A DNA stretch of 64,000 nucleotides from assembly GCF_949628265.1 (NCBI RefSeq), contig NC_088786.1, positions 32,819,681 to 32,883,680 on the forward strand, read 5' to 3'. The position numbers and the translations under genes were made by a program. Positions within the stretch are counted from its first letter, which is position 1; the number at the start of each line of letters is the position of its first letter. The stretch is from Cloeon dipterum. Taxonomy: Eukaryota > Arthropoda > Insecta > Ephemeroptera > Baetidae. The notes below the pieces were generated by a model. It saw only the letters and a program-made list of their open reading frames with translations. It ran no database searches and was not told the origin of the DNA. Of this stretch, positions 48,565 through 60,916 are shown piece after piece.

Positions 48565-51500
48565 AACTAAAACTGTGACATTTGCGGAGCCGCATAATTA
48601 TTATTTTCAATTTGGTAGCATTTTAATGTGGTTTAGTGCTCAGATTTTTCTGAAACCTTTCGTTGCATCTGAAATAGAAAAAAATAAATTTTTCTGTAAT
48701 TTAACTCATTCCTTTCCCCATTTTGCATTTCCCCTGCAGTCCCTGCAGTGACCATGAATTCCACTTTTGAAGGCACGAATTTAAACTAGTCTCGTTAAAA
48801 TCCCGAGTGTGGACGTTGGTGATTTTGTTTGGCAAACAGTTGTCAGCGGGCGGCTCGATTTCGTCTCAGGCGTGTTTGCTGTGAAAATTGAATTGGCCAG
48901 AGCATGAAGTGGGCTTTTTATTCTATTAAGGGCAGGCAGCCGAGCGGCGATAATCCCCGGCAATAAGTCGGCGGAAAGGGGGGCCCGTTTAGTCAGTACA
49001 TTAGCACCCCACGCACGCGTAATATATCAGAGCGGCCGGGGTCCTCCGCACCATCATACGTGACATTACACCCGGCACAGATGCGAACCCGATTTCGCCA
49101 CTCTGCAGCATCGCTCCGTATGCCGCTCATTTGTCTGTCACTCTCATTGTTATTCAAAATTTATTGCGTCGCCCGCTCATGAATTATTTATCCCCCGAAA
49201 TGAATGATCCCGACCGACAAACAACTACACGGCTCACTGGTGCTAATTTTCCAAAGTCGTTTCCTAGCTGCAACAAGGAAGCTGATTTGTTTGATTTATT
49301 TAATTTACTGTTTTAAACTATATTCAGGTGTAATATTAGGGGGAATGTGAATCTTCTTTAGTTTGAATTTATTGATTATTTTAAATTTTATTTGAATTAT
49401 TGTCACATTTACGTCATCCAAGCAAAACGGTATAATTATACGATTAATTATCAAAGATATGATTCAGGAGTTTCAATCTTAAAAGGAACTTCAAAATAAC
49501 TTTGTTTATGCAAAATACCTGTACCATCTATAATTGTTTATACTAAAAGTTGTCTAAATGTGTCGAAATAAGCGCCTGGAACTGTCTAAATCGGCACTAA
49601 TTCCGTCATATACCCCAAGTTTTAGGGTGCTTTATTCCAAAAGAAGTTCTTTTAGTAGGAATTTTCTGACCAAACAAAATTTCTTCGGTTTTCCAAATCG
49701 AATTTTTCTTTTGACTTCTATGAAATAATATTTTATATTAGATGATGTGTCCAGCATTGAAAATGTTCTAAAACATGTTTAATTTTTTTCAATGAAATCA
49801 TTGCACCCCTTTCATATTTAACAAAAAGCGGAACATATGTATAATACTGGTTTTGATGGACTGTAGAAAATATGAGCAAAAATCGATCAAATTCTACAAA
49901 ATAAAAATAGGAAGGAGGGATCCTTAAAATTGGGTAAGATTGAAAAAATAAGCTACGAAAAGAAGGTTTAGGTATAGATATCCCTACTAGCACTCAACAA
50001 GCTAATATTTTTCCGCCTGAAGCTTATAGTATACTCTCTTCCAGAACATGAAACTTCATATAAAATAAGAACGTATAATTTAAGCAGGACAACAATTTAT
50101 GCATAAAACAATACATTGTTAATGATTTTATTAAACGCATGTGCGTGCAACAATTTTAAATCTACACAATTTATCAATTTTTACATATTTTTTAAGCTTT
50201 CCTCGGAGTTAATTACAATAACAATACATTATTATTTAAAATAAAACAATCTAAAAATAGAAGACAATTTAATAAGTTTCAACTCCCTGAATATTTAATT
50301 AATATCATTTTTCGCTTGGAGTTTACCAAAATAATAATTTTATATTCTGTTACATCACACTGCTATAACAAATAAATTTTCATTAAACGAATTATGCTTC
50401 AAACTTTTGATTTTTCAAGTCGAACGTTTCATTTCAAATTAAATAATAAATTGTAAATCCTTTAAAACACTATTAGTCACAACTCTGAAGAGGAAAGTTT
50501 TTTCTGCATTTAAAACGCAAGCTAGTGCATTTAAATCCCCATATTTTCAATTTAAATACTCGGTGCCTTTTGTTCAACAAAAAAGGGGCATTGGTCTGTC
50601 GTTGTTTTGCCGCGGTGACGACCAAATATTGAACCTGCTGCTGCTGTTTGGGGCGAATAAGGGCGTCGTTATCGGCAAACACCATCAATGGCAGCACAGA
50701 GAAAGCGAGATTACGCGCAGTGCACCTCTAATGCTCTTCCGTGTGGATGAACGCACAGCTCGAAAATGATGCGAGCGCGCGGTATTGTAGGTGCGCTCGC
50801 TATTGACGGCGCGGCGGCACTCCCCGCTGCTACGCAGCTATAGTCGAGGGCCATCTGGCGTTTCGCTGCTGCCAGAAAGACCATCAGCTGCGCAGCTCTG
50901 ACTCGCCAATGCGACTTATTCACCCTGTTTTTCCGTTTGATGCTCGCCCGAGTGGCTTTCAGCTAGTTCACCCTTTTTGTTGTTTCCACAATAATTCTCA
51001 TTCGGAGAGAAGCGCATGAGTTCCATTCAGCAGATTGATCGTGCAGGGGGCTCGCGTGTGTCTGCATGGTGACATATTGGCAGTCAACTCGAGAAAAACG
51101 CGTTGTACAGAGGATTTCAAGTGTCCTCCCACTAAAATAACTAAAAAGATTCACTTTGATCCGACTTGAAAGCGTTTTAATTTTGTTCAAAATCGTTGCA
51201 ACCCATCTCGTTGTTAGATTTAGGTGAAAATAAATTATTTTCTTTTTGATTAGTCCATATAATTAGAGTTTGTTAATAAAATGCCACATTGAATTACTGT
51301 TTAATTTGAATTCCCCAAATTAGGTTTAGGGTATGTACCCATTTATCCCAACATTCGAAAGAAATTAACAATTGACCAAAAGAGGGTTGCATCAGTTTGC
51401 TCTGTGTATGCTAAGAAAATAATTAGTTTTTGTTTGGTTGCCCTAGAAATCTTATTCATACAAAAGTTCGGTGACAAATCGTTTTATAGACTACAATATC

Positions 51501-51687
51501 GAAAGCGCATCTTAGGAAAGGATTTTTTAATAAAACATAAGCAATATCCATCTTTTTCAACAAACTTTCACTGTTAGTCCCAAACAAATGCGAAAAAGTG
51601 TTACATAAAAAATTGGATAACAGAACTTCAGAAATTTAATGTGTGTACCTCTTTTAATTATGACTTTTAAGTTGCAATATTAACCGT

Positions 51688-51792
51688 AATTTGACCCTCT
51701 ACGCGCCCAAAGGGTGCTCAGGGCACAGGAACGAGTTTTTTGCACATTGGGGTCTTGCCTGAGCGCCTTAATGGCTTCCAAAGGGTCAAATT
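51688..51792. repeat. Imperfect long hairpin (about 38-bp arms)
   Basis: AATTTGACCCT and GGTGCTCAGGGCA at the left mirror TTGCCTGAGCGCC and AGGGTCAAATT at the right, around a short loop. No coding frame. It could be a very small foldback element or a transcribed hairpin. Confidence 0.55.
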
Positions 51793-53774
51793 GAGCATAT
51801 TCTGAAATCTCACAACTTAGCAATTCCAACGGTGTGCAAAACTTGCAATTTTAACCTATACAGAGCCCGTCAGGTTTCGTTAAAAAGGTCACATTTTTTT
51901 CAAGCTGCAAAATTGACAAAAATAATTTAATTTTTTTTATATTTACATTTGAAGTGCTTTTATTTGGAACTGTGTAATCTATTATTCTGTATTTAAGTGT
52001 TTCTAATCATTTATAACACCATAAATTGTCGTAAGAAAGTGCTGTAATTCCCTTTAAGAAATAAAATTAGAAGTCTATAGTTGTTTATTACTTCAGGAGC
52101 TATAAAATAGTGTTTTATTTTTCTCTTCTGCACATTTCACCCTGTGACCACAGAAATCAAACCCTCGTCCGGCCGCTTCCTCATCGTGGCCCGAGTTAAT
52201 TCGAGGAAACAACAACATATGTTGATCGTCGTGGTCGGCCAACCTGACTCCATAACGAGACCCCCACGCAAGGGCGGACGAAACGACACGCATATCCCGC
52301 GAGGCTTCACGCCCTGCTCTTTCGTATGAGTCGATGTAATTGATATACTAGACTATATAACCTCTGCTATAGTATCGTGAGTTGCGTGGAACCTGGTCCG
52401 CCGCACTCCACTCACTCGACTGCTGCTTCATTCACAATATACGATTGCACGCGTGCCGGCAGGAACAGGAAGGGAACATCGCTCTCTGTTCTTTTTAAAA
52501 GGTCTTCCCGCACTCTGACATTTAAACTCATCGAGCTAAACAAACCCCAGTGAAGAGATGAGCAAGTGCACCGACGATAAAGGGTTTCAATTACAAATAA
52601 AACTGGTTGATTAACTGCTGCGAACACTTTCTCAAATAAATTTGTAGCCTTATGTAAATATCATAGAGAACTTGTTTTTTTAAGAAAGTTCTCACAGAAG
52701 CGATGAATTTATTTTCAACATTAAAAGGTTCTTCTTCTGAGGGGAAATACATGTGTCAACTCAATTTTTGCAAGTTTCTGCTATTTTCATATCAGTTTTA
52801 TACTGCCTTTAATTTAAACTGGGATTTCAAGGTTTAACTATTAACATGCCAACGTTGACTCATTTTTGTTTCGAGCAAAATTGCAGCTCCTATTTGTTAA
52901 ATTTTTAACTTCTATACTAGATATTTTAAACAAATGCTAAATAAAATAATTTTATTAGCATTTTAGAAAATAAAATATCTATATCTTTTAGGTTTTATAA
53001 ACAATTAAACAAATACATTTTGTAAATTTATAACAAAATGTTTTATTTTAAAGTTTTTGTATTAATTATTATTCATTGTCTTCAAATATTATTATAATAT
53101 TATATAATAGAATCTGTTGTACACAAATAGGTCTGATAAACAAATTGAATTGACTGTCTTAAAATATTGTTTTTGATTTATTTTTAATTAATAGTTATAT
53201 AAATATACGCTCCATTCTTATTTGGAGAACTTTACAAACATTCGTTGAATGTTGAATCCAGTAGATCTATTTGGTATTTTATAAATATAACGCTTATATA
53301 CAAACATGTCAAGAAATTATAATTTTGGGGAATTTAAAATGATAATCAAAAGAATTAAATTTAATTTGGGTATTGCTCTGAAACTTCTTTATTTCCTGAT
53401 GCGGCGATTGTGCTTTGAGTTTCAAAAATAGCGTGCAAAGTTTTCACCGGAAAATATTTGGACGCGGTCGCCCCCGCGAGAGGAGCACATTCGATGTATA
53501 TATTCCTCGGCGTCTGTTTGAGCGCACGAAATAAAAAGCTAGCTATATCTCTTCTGCTTTTCGGGATATGATTCAGCTCTCGCGCGCGGCGGGCATAAAA
53601 CACGGGCGAAAACATAAAACACTGGCTGGCGGACGGGCGGGGGAGTCGAAGCCCACCGGGGAATTCATAAAGCAACGAGCACAATATGGTAGACGAGCGC
53701 AGAGAGGAAATATTATTTCACGGGGGGTGGCAGTGGTGGCGGCGGCGGCAGTGGAAAAAGTAAAGGGCACACAT

Positions 53775-53798
53775 GCTCTCTCTCTCTCTCTCTCTCTC
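53775..53798. repeat. CT dinucleotide microsatellite
   Basis: About twelve CT units, directly visible. Confidence 0.9.
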
Positions 53799-54370
53799 GC
53801 TGCCGTGCCGCCGGTGTGCAAATATGCTGTTTGGTTTGCCTGTGTGCGCGCCACACTGGCCGCAGATCCGTGCATTATTGATAAGTGTGCGCGTGTGCTC
53901 GCGCTGAAAGAATGCTCTTGCGCGTTTTAACTCTTTTGCGATTCGCCCTTCACTCTTGCGGGCTGAGGAAGATTTTTTTCACTTCATGCGGTGTAATATG
54001 TTCTGAGCTAGAGTAGCACAATAGATTTTGAGGGGGAATATTTAAATTAAAATTCCTGCCCTATAGTGAATAAAATTATATTTAGATTTTAACATTAGAA
54101 TATTAAAATCTAACAATTACAAAACTGTTTTTCTCATTTCTCAGAGTCATTTCACGACGGTTTGCTATCATATTTTCCATAAATATTTGATTCAATTTCT
54201 TAAAAGTGCATCATTAAAATTTATGGTTATTATTTTCAAAACCCACAGCACAAAAATTAAGTTTATTAAGGTTTTGTGACGATGATTATTCTCGACATGT
54301 TTCAGTTCGAACTGGCACCCTAATCATGAACAACATTGTCATAAAATATTGTAAAAATTATTGTTAATAT

Positions 54371-54805
54371 TTAAAGAGGAATGATATTGGAAAAGCCTGG
54401 AAAATGCTTGTTGCCAATGTATAAACTCATCCCTTAGGATTCAGTTAAAGCCTAAATTGACCTAAGGAGCGCTGTAATTTTTTGAGAAAATTGGCTGGCA
54501 AGTTACCGTGCTTTTCAAATGGTAATGGCTGTCTCCTTACTTGAAATCCGATTTAATTTCAAAACCAAAAGTTTCCCCAATAAGTGGCATACACCGTTGG
54601 ACAGATCTCGACGAGAGGAATCGAAATATGCCAAGAAAATATGTTCGAGCACTGTAAGTTTTGGACAAAATTGGCAAAATTTGAATTTTTATTGTAGGAA
54701 GGTCATTTTTTTATTATTGCAAATTGTTGAACAAATTGTTTATCGGTCAATTGTTCCAACAATTTAAATAATTTTCAATTGTTGCCCAGTATCATTCCAC
54801 TTTAA
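54371..54805 (+). mobile_element. TTAA-flanked MITE, copy C
   Basis: TTAA-AGAGGAATGATATTGG at the left and CCAGTATCATTCCACT-TTAA at the right. The interior is nearly identical to copies A and D, including CACCGTTGGACAGATCTCGA and GCAAATTGTTGAACAAATTG. Confidence 0.88.
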
Positions 54806-57090
54806 ATCGTGTCAAGAATAAAAGTCTGAGCTGAAACCAACATAGATAAGTCCGTTCATTAATTTTCATCGGCAGTGTGAATTGCAACTTAGTCCGGAGT
54901 AATCTAGCTGATTAATTATTCAAAACTTTGCCTTTTATCTAGAATTACGTTGCAACCTTCGCGTACCCAGGCTTTAATTTGGGCCGCAGGACAGAACTCC
55001 CCAGTAGTTACCCTCTCGGTGAAGCCGTGCCCTTTCAGGATTTTTCTGACCCCACCAACTTTAATTAGTTCCCAAAGTTGGGAATGGGAAATTTAGAATT
55101 ACATTAAAAGAATTACTTCTTATAAAAACAAATTGAATTTTAATAATTTGAATATTTAATTTATTGATTTAGAAAATGAAGTTTAATTTTGTTAAAATAT
55201 GAATTTTAGACGAGCGGTTTTAAGATCGCGTAGTTTCTTTAATTACTAGGGTAAAGCAATGAAAGAGGTAAGTTTGTTACTTACAAACTAAAGTATTATG
55301 TTGACAGGAACTGAACGATGCAGGAAAAATTATATGGTGTGTATTTGATATTAATATTATTCACCGGAGAATTGGCTTAATAAGAACAGAATTACAAACA
55401 GGAATACAACATTAAATGAATTATTATTTCCCAGAATTGAATTTAAAACAGAAGAAAAATAAGCTCAATTAGATTTTGAATTCTCACCACTCACTCTGCC
55501 ACATTAAAGACGGAAAGTCAAACAGGACTTCTCCCACACTTGCCCGAAATCAATGCGTGGATGAAAAACTCTCAAGTGACCAGAGTGTTATTTTGTCAAA
55601 CATTATACATAGTGGCAAGTGGGAGTGTCTTTCGATGTAATATACGTAAGGTAAGAGTGAGGGTGCAATAGTTTTACAACACTTACTTGTGACCAAATGC
55701 AATACATCCAGGTGCTCGAGGAGTAAGTGCTTTTGAATATTAAACAACCAAAAGGAATCATGTTAATATTTAGAAATATTCTGTTACTTAAGAAAGATGT
55801 GAAATTTCGGTAAGAAACATGTTTTGGTTTCCGAGGGGATTACTTAATGCAGGAGAGCAATATCCTTAAAAGTAACGCGTTTGTCAATTTGGAATGGAAT
55901 CCATTGTGGTACCATGGTGGATTACTTAACGCGGTTTAGCAATACTGGCGTAATTAAAAAGTTCGGAAATTTCCACAGTTACTGGTACCATAAAGGATTC
56001 ACATTATAGAAATGCATCCCTTTTGTGTAAATTTCCAGTCTAAATAATTATTATCATCTAATTATTGTGTAAATTTAAAACACATTTTGAATATTTAAAT
56101 CCAAATCAATCAATGTTCAAAAACAAGAAAGGAATTTCAGGAGCCATCATGATCTGAGTCAAGAAGAATGTATTTATTTATTTTGGTATCTATCTACTTA
56201 AATAAATAATTTTGAACTTTGGTATAATATTTTAATTCAGTCTTGGACTTTTCCGACCGATTTGGTTGTTTAATTTAGTTTTTAGACCACATATGTAGAG
56301 AAAATTTAGGAATTTGAGGAGGGAAATCCCCTGATAAAATAAAATTAATCTGCAATATTTTAACTGCGTTGCCAAAATTTGGCTGATGACGACGATTTTC
56401 GATTAAAAATTCATGCGTCGAGCGGGCTGAGGATGAATTTCGGTCGGCGTGCTGCTACCCTTGCAGCGCTCGTTCATTCATACATATGTGAGCATACATC
56501 GTGTGCGCAGATTTGCGAGCGTACACGGACGTTTGTTTGCTCAGTGTCAACTGTTCTGTTTGTCTGGATCAAATTATGCCGACTCGTTCAAGCGCGCGCA
56601 ATGCACGCGTTTTCCGCTCCGAGGGTGGGTGGCTGGTGTTTGCTTTTAAATTTACGCAGCACTCGAGAGCAAGTAGCTCGTGTGTGCGCGCACGTACTTA
56701 ACTTGGGGTTGAAATATTATTATGTATTCGCCAAAATGTGTTTGTTCAGTCGACCGATTCTGCCGCAAGCAAATTAATTAGATTGGCTCTCGCGTTTGAT
56801 GGTGAAAGTTGGAGCAATGTTATTTCGTGCTCCAATTTTCTTTTAGGTAAATAAATTTCCAAAAAGTTATAACCCTTTATGGGCGACATTACATCTAAAC
56901 GAGATTTGACATGCTTAAAAAATCCTGTGTTATTATTTTTAATTGCACAATTTTTTATGTCTGATATATTTCGTCACTTTTTTTGCCAAATTCCTTGATC
57001 ATTTTAAGAGAAGTAGGAATTTTTATAATTAATTGACTCATTTGATTTCTCCCACGCGTAAATTTTAAATTTATATCTAACCGTAAATTC
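54806..57090. other. Intergenic, no gene seen
   Basis: AT-rich DNA with a degenerate repeat of about 80-bp period (55836-56000) and no credible coding frame. Confidence 0.45.
55836..56000. repeat. Degenerate tandem repeat, period about 80 bp
   Basis: GGATTACTTAATGCAGGAGAGCAATA at 55837 is echoed by GGATTACTTAACGCGGTTTAGCAATA at 55918. Each unit ends near GGTACCAT, and a third, weaker start follows at about 55995. Confidence 0.5.
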
Positions 57091-57496
57091 ACCAGTTGCA
57101 TAAACCCTAGGTGTTCGAAGCCGCCAACAGATGGCGCCACCGTAGACTTTCGATTTTAAGGCAATTCCGCTGCGATTTCAGACTCAATCTAACTTCTGTG
57201 CATTCTTCAATTAATAATATATGCATTTTTTGACGTGCTGAAACCAAAATCGGTTCAGCCAATCACCGCAGAATCGTGAAAAACTATTTTTTGAAATCAA
57301 AAAATCTTTTTCAACGTTTCTACGGCGAATGGCTGAACCGATTTTGGTTTTCAGCACGTCCAAAAAAGCAAATTAATTGAAGAATGCAAAATAGCTGGAT
57401 TGAGTCTGAAATCCCAGCGGAAATGCCTTAAAATCGAAAGTCTACGGTGGCGCCATCTGTTGGCGGCTTTGAACACTGAGGGTTTATGCAACTGGT
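57091..57496. mobile_element. Foldback MITE, ACCAGTTGCATAAACCC family, copy 3
   Basis: Ends ACCAGTTGCATAAACCCT and GGGTTTATGCAACTGGT, with near-identical inner blocks to copy 1 (GCCGCCAACAGATGGCGCCA mirrored by TGGCGCCATCTGTTGGCGGC). It lies 170 bp from the 3' end of the small membrane-protein gene. Confidence 0.88.
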
Positions 57497-57576
57497 CAAT
57501 TGAGTACACCAAATCAATCAACTACTCTGTCTACTGCATTTAAATTCAACCATTAAAATAAATAAATTTTCAATTT

Positions 57577-57582
57577 TTTATT
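57577..57582 (-). terminator. Polyadenylation signal of the small membrane-protein gene
   Basis: AATAAA on the minus strand about 85 bp past the stop codon. A second one lies at 57589-57594. Confidence 0.5.
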
Positions 57583-57664
57583 ATATATTTTATTTATAAG
57601 TCAAAATCAAATCATGTAGTAAGGCAAATGTAGTGTACACAAAATTCAATTACAAAGTATCCAC

Positions 57665-58054
57665 CTAGACAATAAAGCACGGACAAGCGCACTCCCAGCG
57701 GTGGGGGTTGCACATGCAGTAAAAGCAGCCACAGATCATCAACACGAGAAACACGCCAGTGATGATTAAGGCCAGGTAGATGCCCTGGGTCTCCAGCTTG
57801 CCCTTCTGTTCATTGGTCGGCAGTTTCCCTTCGCCGATGGTTTTTTGAAACGTATCGTCGAACACTGCCAATGCAACGATTTCTCCCTTGAATTCGGATT
57901 TCTGAACAGGTTCAATCGAACATTGTTGGCCTGAGGCGTCCGTGCTGGAGTTGCAGGAGACGACGAGGGCCGTCGAGTTTGCACTCAGGTTGGAGGAATT
58001 GGCCAGGGCACAAAGGGCGAGTAAAGCGAACAGAACCGTGTGAGAGGGGGCCAT
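57665..58054 (-). CDS. Small intronless type I membrane protein with Cys-rich tail, family unknown
   Basis: Not recognised. The frame is 129 residues and complete from ATG at 58054 to TAG at 57665-57667. A clear signal peptide (MAPSHTVLFALLALCALANS) is followed by a short extracellular part of about 70 residues. That part holds three N-glycosylation sequons (N22, N26, N35) and two cysteines (C34, C45). A transmembrane helix (IYLALIITGVFLVLMICGCF) spans about residues 92-111. A short tail of about 18 residues follows, with cysteines at 110, 113, 115, 122, 124 and 126 (YCMCNPHRWECACPCFIV). The tail cysteines suggest palmitoylation or metal binding, but this is inference. GC content is higher than the flanks and there is an AATAAA downstream. 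The gene sits between a foldback MITE and a TTAA MITE. An intronless retrocopy or a lineage-specific gene are both possible. Confidence 0.7.
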   Translation of the reverse strand: MAPSHTVLFALLALCALANSSNLSANSTALVVSCNSSTDASGQQCSIEPVQKSEFKGEIVALAVFDDTFQKTIGEGKLPTNEQKGKLETQGIYLALIITGVFLVLMICGCFYCMCNPHRWECACPCFIV

Positions 58055-58290
58055 TTCGTCAAAATTTCAGATTCTGATTATAATAACAATGGGTTCTTAA
58101 CAACAATAAAAAGTTTATTTTAAAAATTATAATTATAATCAAAAATGTTGCCCTCCATTTCATGCAAGAATAGTCAAAGGATTAGCAAAAATCATACGTA
58201 GGATACAGTAAAATGTAATCAGATGACCAAAAATGGGGAAAAATCCCTTTTCCGTCCATTCGACAGTTATAAATTCACTTGGAACTGCTC

Positions 58291-58734
58291 TTAAAGAGGA
58301 ATGATACTGCAAAAGCCTGGAAAATGCTTGTTGCCAATGCATAAACTCGTCCCTTAGGATTCAGTTAAAGCCTAAATTTACCTAAGAAGCGCTGTAATTT
58401 TTTTAGAAAATTTGCTGGGAAGTTACCGTGCTTTTCAAATGGCAGTTGGCTGTCTCCTTACTTGAAATCCGATTTAATTTCAAAACCAAGAGTTTCCCCA
58501 ATAAGTGGCATACACCGTTGAACAGATCTCGACGAGAGGAATCCGAATATGCCAAGAAAATATGTTCGAGAACTGTACATTTTGGAGAAAATTGGCAAAA
58601 TTTGAATTTTTATTGTCGGAAGGTCATTTTTTTATTATTGCAAATTGTTGAACAAATTGTTTACCGGTCAATTGTTTAAGGCATCCAACAATTTAAATAA
58701 TTTTCAATTGTTGCCCAGTATCATTCCACTTTAA
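58291..58734 (+). mobile_element. TTAA-flanked MITE, copy D
   Basis: TTAA-AGAGGAATGATACTGC at the left and CCAGTATCATTCCACT-TTAA at the right; about 436 bp between the TTAA sites. It inserted about 240 bp upstream of the small membrane-protein start codon. Confidence 0.88.
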
Positions 58735-60563
58735 TTAAAATAAAATACATATAACTGTGTCGTTTCTTTCAAATTGTTGTATTTTTTTTAAATTTTATAT
58801 TTGTCTCGGTGTTTGTCACCTTCTCTTCATAAAACAAGCATTTCCCCCATTTTCGCACCTGGCCGAAATGTTTCCAAGACCTAATTGACGTGTGTTATCA
58901 CTGATCCGTGTTGCACTAAACGATCACAAAAGCTGCTTTTGAAAGGACACAGCATTTTAATTCGGATGACGCGCCAATTTTCGACCCTGCTACAATCACA
59001 ACCACGTGCGTCAGCACGTGCCACTCGAAAAGGCTCGTCGGGGGTGCGAACTATATATGCGAACACGGGCCACCTTTTCGCGCCGGACGACAATAAATAA
59101 ACCGCCTACCGCGAGTGTGCGCGTGCCGCCGACCGGCAGGAAATACGCTTTTAACGCCCGGCGAGCGCGATTTTTCGATTATCTCTCTCGCTGAATACAA
59201 TAACGCGTTTGTTACGCCCACGAAGAGTCAAAACAAAATTATTACAAGCGGCCGGGAGGTGAAAACACGCGCGTTATATTTAGTCTCGACGCGACGAAAG
59301 GGGTGGAAGTGCAAATTATTGCTTGATGGACTGAGTAGGGATGAAAGCTTTCTTTGTTTCGTTTATTAGCTTCAATTTCATCCTGGAGCGTGAGAAAAGC
59401 AACTTTGTTTAGGTCAATTAGACATAGTGAAATATTTTATCACTTTTCCTTGAGTCCTGAGACAGATAATTTCCAATTTATTAAGGGTTGTTGTTGAAAT
59501 TAAAACGGTAGATCAACCTTTAGGATTCAGAATGTTATTTTAACGTAAGATTAGCTTGAATCTTGCTGTGATAAACAATTTGTACCAATTAAAAACTAAA
59601 AAAACTGAATTAAATAGCCAAAAAATGTTTGAATATTTTCTCAAATAAAAGTCCTTTTTAATGAGAAAGAACAATTAAAACTATCGTTTAAAATTTTTAA
59701 GTCAAGTACAATTTTTGCCAATGGATGGGATGGAGCCAATGAGTCGAAATGCTAATCCAACTAAATACACACATCGCGGAGCAGATGAATCGAGAGGGTG
59801 CAATTAATCGTAGCAGCGGCACGGAGCGGCGCAACTTCCAGCTGTTTGTGTTTGACTTGCAATTTCCTCGGACCAATAGATAAGCATCGGATGGGCGCCT
59901 TTAACGTTCAATTTATCTCAATTTGTCGGACTGCATGCGCCCGTCGAGATGGTATCGCCCGTCATTATCACCTGGCACCCGCCGAAAACTGCCCTCAAAA
60001 CGCTGACGAGCGCGGATAAAAAGCCCACGTTTTAATTATTAACAGCAGCACATTGCTCTTCTTCGCATCGCGGATTAATGAAAATGCAAATTACGGCGTC
60101 ACGCGTAAAAACCTGTTGCGTTAATTTCGGTCGCCGGTGCTTAATTTTAACGGCGCAGTCGAAATCCCCCTCGCGCAGAGTGCGCTTTGTTTTACAACTC
60201 GGTGGCGAAAAGCGGCGGGGACGCAGGTGTGTCGGCAAAGATTTAGCCACGGCGATAATGACTCGCTCACACACTCTGCGCGCCCATCAGATTGCTGCGT
60301 TAAACTTTGCCCGCTGAATAATTTACGCCGGTTGCCTTGATTTCCAAGATGGAGACTGCAACACAGCACTACTTTGATTTTCATCCGCCGCCACCGCAAA
60401 GTTTTCAAATTAAATTGTCTCAGGTCTAAACCACCGGGAGCGCCAAATTCGCGCGACGCGCAAGTATGGCGTCGGGTGGGGTAAACTGGCGGATAAAAAT
60501 ATGGGAAAGATGAAGCAGTTTTTCGACAGAATTATGACATAAATAACATGTATTTATTTCGTT
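58735..60563. other. Intergenic, no gene seen
   Basis: CpG-containing patches (58.9-59.3 and 59.8-60.5 kb) with overlapping short frames on both strands; none has a recognisable domain. Confidence 0.45.
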
Positions 60564-60916
60564 AATTCACCAGTCGCGAAAGCCCTTAGTGTTACCTTCG
60601 ATTTTAATGCACTTCTGCTGCGATTTAAGACTCCATTCTGCTGCTGTGCATTCTAGAGTTCAAATTTTTGTATGTGTTGGAAACAAATTTCAGTCCAGCC
60701 AATCACCGCAGGAACGCCAGCAGATTTTTTATTTTGAAAAATTGTTTTTATATGATTCAACTACAATTATGGGCTGAACTGACCTTGGATTTGAGCACAT
60801 CAAACGAAATTATGTTAAGAACAGAATGAACAACAGCAGCAGAAGTGCCTTGAAATCTAAATTAACTAGCTTAGAACACTATAGGGTTTTCACAAATAGT
60901 GAAATTCAAGTTAAAA
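60564..60916. mobile_element. Degraded foldback MITE, ACCAGTTGC family, copy 4
   Basis: Starts AATTCACCAGTCGCGAAAGC and keeps TTCGATTTTAATGCACTTC, CTGCGATTTAAGACTC, CAGCCAATCACCGCAG and a right end in GGGTTTTCAC...GTGAAATTC. It is diverged, with interior deletions. Confidence 0.7.

Larger units (their letters stand above)
48565..54370. other. Gene-poor stretch, no gene seen
   Basis: Only short open frames are present. Features noted separately are an imperfect 105-bp hairpin and a CT microsatellite. Several CpG-rich spots (48.8-49.1, 50.55-50.95, 53.45-53.9 kb) may be regulatory. The stretch forms part of the long gap between Lim3 and the next gene. Confidence 0.45.

Noticed and set aside
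53361..53930. 100-120-codon frames on both strands
   Set aside because: They are driven by a CT microsatellite and CpG-rich patches; no motif or exon structure supports them.
54519..54767. 82-codon frame MVMAVSLLEIRFNFKTKSFP (also at 58428) as a repeated gene
   Set aside because: It lies wholly inside MITE copies C and D; the elements are non-coding and the frame is broken in other copies.
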